A DNA stretch of 64,000 bases from Gilvibacter sediminis (lineage in GTDB: Bacteria; Bacteroidota; Bacteroidia; Flavobacteriales; Flavobacteriaceae), in NCBI RefSeq assembly GCF_028561565.1, contig NZ_JAQQTE010000001.1, positions 615,717-679,716 of the forward strand, in the 5' to 3' direction. A program made the position numbers and the translations under genes. The notes beneath the pieces were generated by a model. It did no database searches. It was not told where the DNA came from and was given only the letters and a program-made list of their open reading frames with translations. How positions within the stretch are numbered: the stretch's first letter is position 1; each line of letters begins with the position of its first letter. This document shows positions 61,431-64,000 of the stretch, in pieces.

Positions 61431-63083
61431 TTGTCTAATTGCAAAACATACAAGCCGTTTTACACGGGGCGAATCATCGCCCTGCTGCTATTTTTTGTGG
61501 CAGGCTATACGCAGGCCCAAGTTAGAGCAGAATTAGACTCCACCAAGATCAAGATCGGGGAGGAATTGCGTTACCGATTGGTAGTGGAATCAGACTCGAC
61601 AGATCTCGTGCAAATGCCCGAGGGGCAGACCTTCCTTCCCTTGGAGGTCATTGAGAGTTATCCTATTGATACGGCTTACAACCAGCAGCGACAAACACTG
61701 ATCAAGGAATACGGATTGACCCAATTTGATTCTGGGCAGTATTTGATTCCAAGACAGCGCGTGATCATTGGTGAGAAGGCCTTCTTTACCGATTCCCTCT
61801 TGGTTGAGATAGAAGATGTGGTTGTAGATACCACCAAGCAAAAGATGTTTGATATCCGCGAGAAGATGGATGTAGGTAGCCGTCCGGCGAGCTTTGTTTG
61901 GTTGTGGATCTTATTGGCCGTTGCTGCTATTGGTTTTGGGATCTATTGGCTCTTAAAACGCAAAAAAGAATTGGAAGAGGCCGAGGAGTTGATTCCTGCC
62001 TATGATGAGGCTATTGCGGCCTTAAAGGCTTTGGACGACTCCCCTTTATCTGCACAAAAGGGTTCTAAGGATTATTATTCTGCCTTGACAGAAATCGTAA
62101 AGCGCTATTTGGACCGCGAGGTTGATGCTACGGCCTTAGAAAGCACTTCTGAGGAGCTTATCACTCGCTTACAAATGCACAAAGATGCAGGCAGTTTTGC
62201 CTTTAGCGATAATATGATCAGAGCTTTAGATAGCATTCTAAGGCGCGCTGATTTGGTGAAATTTGCCAAGCAAGAAATCGCTCAGGAGATCGCCGCGGCA
62301 GATCGTCAAGAAATTGAACAGGTGGTCAATCTAACTAAAGAAGCTATTCCAGAACCCACGGAAGAAGACCTTTTAGAAGATCTCGAGTATCAAGAAGAAC
62401 TCCGCAGAAAAGAGGTGAGAAAGCGTTGGATCTTAGGAAGCCTTGGAGGAGTTACGATCATTTTGTTAGCCATAGTGATCACGGTCAATGTGATGGGCTA
62501 TCAAGAATTTAAAGAGACCTTCATTGGTGATGCTACTAAAGAGATGCTGGAAGAAGGCCAGTGGTATACGAGTGAATACGGTGATCCTTTGGTGATACTA
62601 ACCACTCCAGAGATCCTGTATCGCGTTGATGTGGAGCTGCCCGATGGCGCAGAAGCTCAGATTAAAGATGTTGATTTATTCCAATTGGGTGAAGAAAGTG
62701 ATGAGCTTTCGGTAACGGTGAACGTCACGGAGTACAATACGCCTCAGCAGGCAGATATAAAGAGTAAGATTGATGAGGTCCTGCAGATCTTTGAGGAGAA
62801 CGGAGCTCAGAATCTTTTGATTAAAGACGAATCCTTCAATACCGGAAAAGGCCTGAGCGGAACTCGCGTTTTTGGCTCTTTCAACGAGACAAAATCCAAC
62901 GGAAAAAAAGGAAGAAAGATCAAATACGAACATTATTTCTTCTCGCAACCTGGCTTGCTGAGTCAAGTGAGAATACTCTATGACGGAGAAGATCCATACA
63001 TGGAAAAGGTGGTGAAACGCATCACAGAATCTATAGAACTAGAAGTAAACCAAAGTTTACCGCAAATAGGAGGCGCCCGATGA
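61431..63083 (+). CDS. BatD-like membrane protein
   Basis: The 550-residue protein begins at a TTG (61431), one base after the DUF58 stop. No ATG occurs before the signal-like helix (GRIIALLLFFVAGYTQAQ), so a TTG start is likely. It has a periplasmic beta-domain (about 33-145), a membrane helix (about 155-177), a cytosolic coiled region with many acidic residues, a second helix (about 326-346) and a C-terminal domain. The layout fits the BatD-type protein of Bacteroidota aerotolerance operons. It overlaps the BatA ATG. Confidence 0.8.
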   Translation: MSNCKTYKPFYTGRIIALLLFFVAGYTQAQVRAELDSTKIKIGEELRYRLVVESDSTDLVQMPEGQTFLPLEVIESYPIDTAYNQQRQTLIKEYGLTQFDSGQYLIPRQRVIIGEKAFFTDSLLVEIEDVVVDTTKQKMFDIREKMDVGSRPASFVWLWILLAVAAIGFGIYWLLKRKKELEEAEELIPAYDEAIAALKALDDSPLSAQKGSKDYYSALTEIVKRYLDREVDATALESTSEELITRLQMHKDAGSFAFSDNMIRALDSILRRADLVKFAKQEIAQEIAAADRQEIEQVVNLTKEAIPEPTEEDLLEDLEYQEELRRKEVRKRWILGSLGGVTIILLAIVITVNVMGYQEFKETFIGDATKEMLEEGQWYTSEYGDPLVILTTPEILYRVDVELPDGAEAQIKDVDLFQLGEESDELSVTVNVTEYNTPQQADIKSKIDEVLQIFEENGAQNLLIKDESFNTGKGLSGTRVFGSFNETKSNGKKGRKIKYEHYFFSQPGLLSQVRILYDGEDPYMEKVVKRITESIELEVNQSLPQIGGAR

Positions 63084-64000
63084 TCGCATTGAATTTTGAA
63101 TTTGTAAATCCAGAACTGTTCTGGCTCCTGCTTTTGGTGCCGGCGGCAGGGGTATGGTATTATTTCAAGCGCGACAAGCAAACGGCTTCCTTGCGTATCT
63201 CTAGTTTAAACGGATTTAAGACCAGCAGCAACTTGTTGGGAAAACTTAAGCCACTACTATTTATACTGCGGATCGCAGCCTTAGTGATCTTAATCACGGC
63301 TATGGCAAGACCGCGAACCTACAGCGAAAACTCCAGAACCAAGACTACTAAAGGAATTGATATTGTTATGGCTATTGACGTTTCGGCAAGTATGCTTGCT
63401 AGAGACTTAAAACCAAATCGTTTGGAGGCCCTTAAAAAAGTAGCTTCTCAGTTTATCAGCGAACGCCCTAACGATAGAATTGGTTTGGTTGAGTACGCCG
63501 GAGAGAGTTATACCAAGACACCGCTTACCAGTGATAAGACCATCGTTCTGTCTGCCATGAAATCCATTAGATACAATCGTATCATTGAAGGTGGAACCGC
63601 CATAGGCATGGGATTGGCTACCTCCATCAATCGTCTTAAAGAAAGCGAAGCCAAAAGCAAGGTGATCATTCTGCTTACCGATGGGGTGAACAATACAGGT
63701 TTCATCGATCCGAAGATCGCTAGTGAACTCGCGGTAGAATTCAATATAAAAGTATACACCATTGGTTTGGGAACCAATGGTTTGGCTATGTCTCCTATAG
63801 GTCAAAAATCCAACGGAGATTTCCACTACGGAAAAACACCTGTTCAGATTGACGAGGACCTCTTAAAGGACATTGCCGCCCAAACGGGAGGAAAATATTT
63901 TAGAGCTTCCAGCAACACCAGATTGGAAGAGATCTATGACGAGATCAACACTTTAGAGCGCACGGAAATCGAGGAATTTAAGTTCACTACCTATAGCGAA
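63080..64000 (+). CDS. BatA-like von Willebrand factor A protein (partial)
   Basis: The ATG at 63080 overlaps the previous stop (ATGA). The frame stays open to the window end (307 codons), so the gene is cut off. Two membrane helices (about 13-28 and 57-75) precede a VWA domain with the MIDAS motif DVSAS (100-104), then LTDGVNNTG further along. This matches BatA of the aerotolerance (Bat) operon, a membrane protein with a cytosolic or periplasmic metal-binding domain. Downstream genes (BatB and others) are expected beyond the window. Confidence 0.92.
   Translation, partial: MIALNFEFVNPELFWLLLLVPAAGVWYYFKRDKQTASLRISSLNGFKTSSNLLGKLKPLLFILRIAALVILITAMARPRTYSENSRTKTTKGIDIVMAIDVSASMLARDLKPNRLEALKKVASQFISERPNDRIGLVEYAGESYTKTPLTSDKTIVLSAMKSIRYNRIIEGGTAIGMGLATSINRLKESEAKSKVIILLTDGVNNTGFIDPKIASELAVEFNIKVYTIGLGTNGLAMSPIGQKSNGDFHYGKTPVQIDEDLLKDIAAQTGGKYFRASSNTRLEEIYDEINTLERTEIEEFKFTTYSE

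Overview
The window looks like a chromosomal segment of a member of the Flavobacteriaceae (Bacteroidota), probably free-living and aerobic. This rests on several signs: the order acpP-fabF-rnc-(IPExxxVDY-type protein)-pyk; Bacteroidota-type promoters (TAnnTTTG about 7 bp upstream of transcription starts, with little Shine-Dalgarno signal); an OmpA-type porin with thrombospondin type-3 repeats; many lipoproteins with a Cys lipobox; a Bat (MoxR/DUF58/BatA) operon; and a MoaC-MoaB fusion. No rRNA, tRNA, CRISPR array, prophage or intact insertion sequence was seen. The genus cannot be fixed from the sequence alone.

Layout. 1-4.9 kb: a compact molybdenum-cofactor operon, moeA-moaD-moeB(rhodanese)-moaE-moaC/moaB fusion-moaA. 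4.9-14.4 kb (minus strand): alpha/beta hydrolase, an AddB-like nuclease, an OmpA porin with its own promoter and terminator, glycine C-acetyltransferase, and a RecB/AddA-like helicase-nuclease, so both halves of a double-strand-break repair enzyme lie close together. 14.5-19.3 kb: superoxide dismutase, then small, mostly secreted or hypothetical proteins. 19.3-22.4 kb: two long non-coding intervals (about 880 and 700 bp) that share a complex family of structured repeats, separated by a small secreted protein and a TlpA-like thioredoxin lipoprotein. 22.4-31.7 kb: purF, PfkB kinase, START protein, RNase H, purN, and divergently acpP-fabF-rnc-pyk. 31.7-36.7 kb: SH3 lipoprotein, S41 peptidase, DNA polymerase IV, CYTH protein, YCII lipoprotein, CutC. 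36.7-47 kb: GH20 hexosaminidase, penicillin-binding protein 1C and a giant alpha-2-macroglobulin, a periplasmic peptidoglycan and defence set. 47-54.2 kb: an EF-Tu domain-III-like orphan, a monooxygenase-like protein, isoaspartyl peptidase, CAP lipoprotein, 3-hydroxyanthranilate dioxygenase, an ALDH7-like dehydrogenase, a Tat-exported glycoside hydrolase and a propeller-like protein. 54.2-59.3 kb: PPP phosphatase, zinc-ribbon membrane protein, SPFH-GYF protein, AlbA_2 protein, short-chain dehydrogenase. 59.5-64 kb: MoxR, DUF58, BatD-like protein and a BatA gene that runs off the window.

The best candidate for something undescribed is the pair of non-coding loci at 19.37-20.12 kb and 21.82-22.36 kb. 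Each combines plus-strand units (a Bacteroidota -7 element, a hairpin whose sequence differs between units, then an invariant 13-nt tag) with a highly conserved 75-bp block. That block reads on the minus strand as a short RNA with its own -7 element and ends in a perfect 14-bp-stem bidirectional terminator. I read these as convergent small-RNA genes in a duplicated array. This is inference from sequence and needs RNA data.
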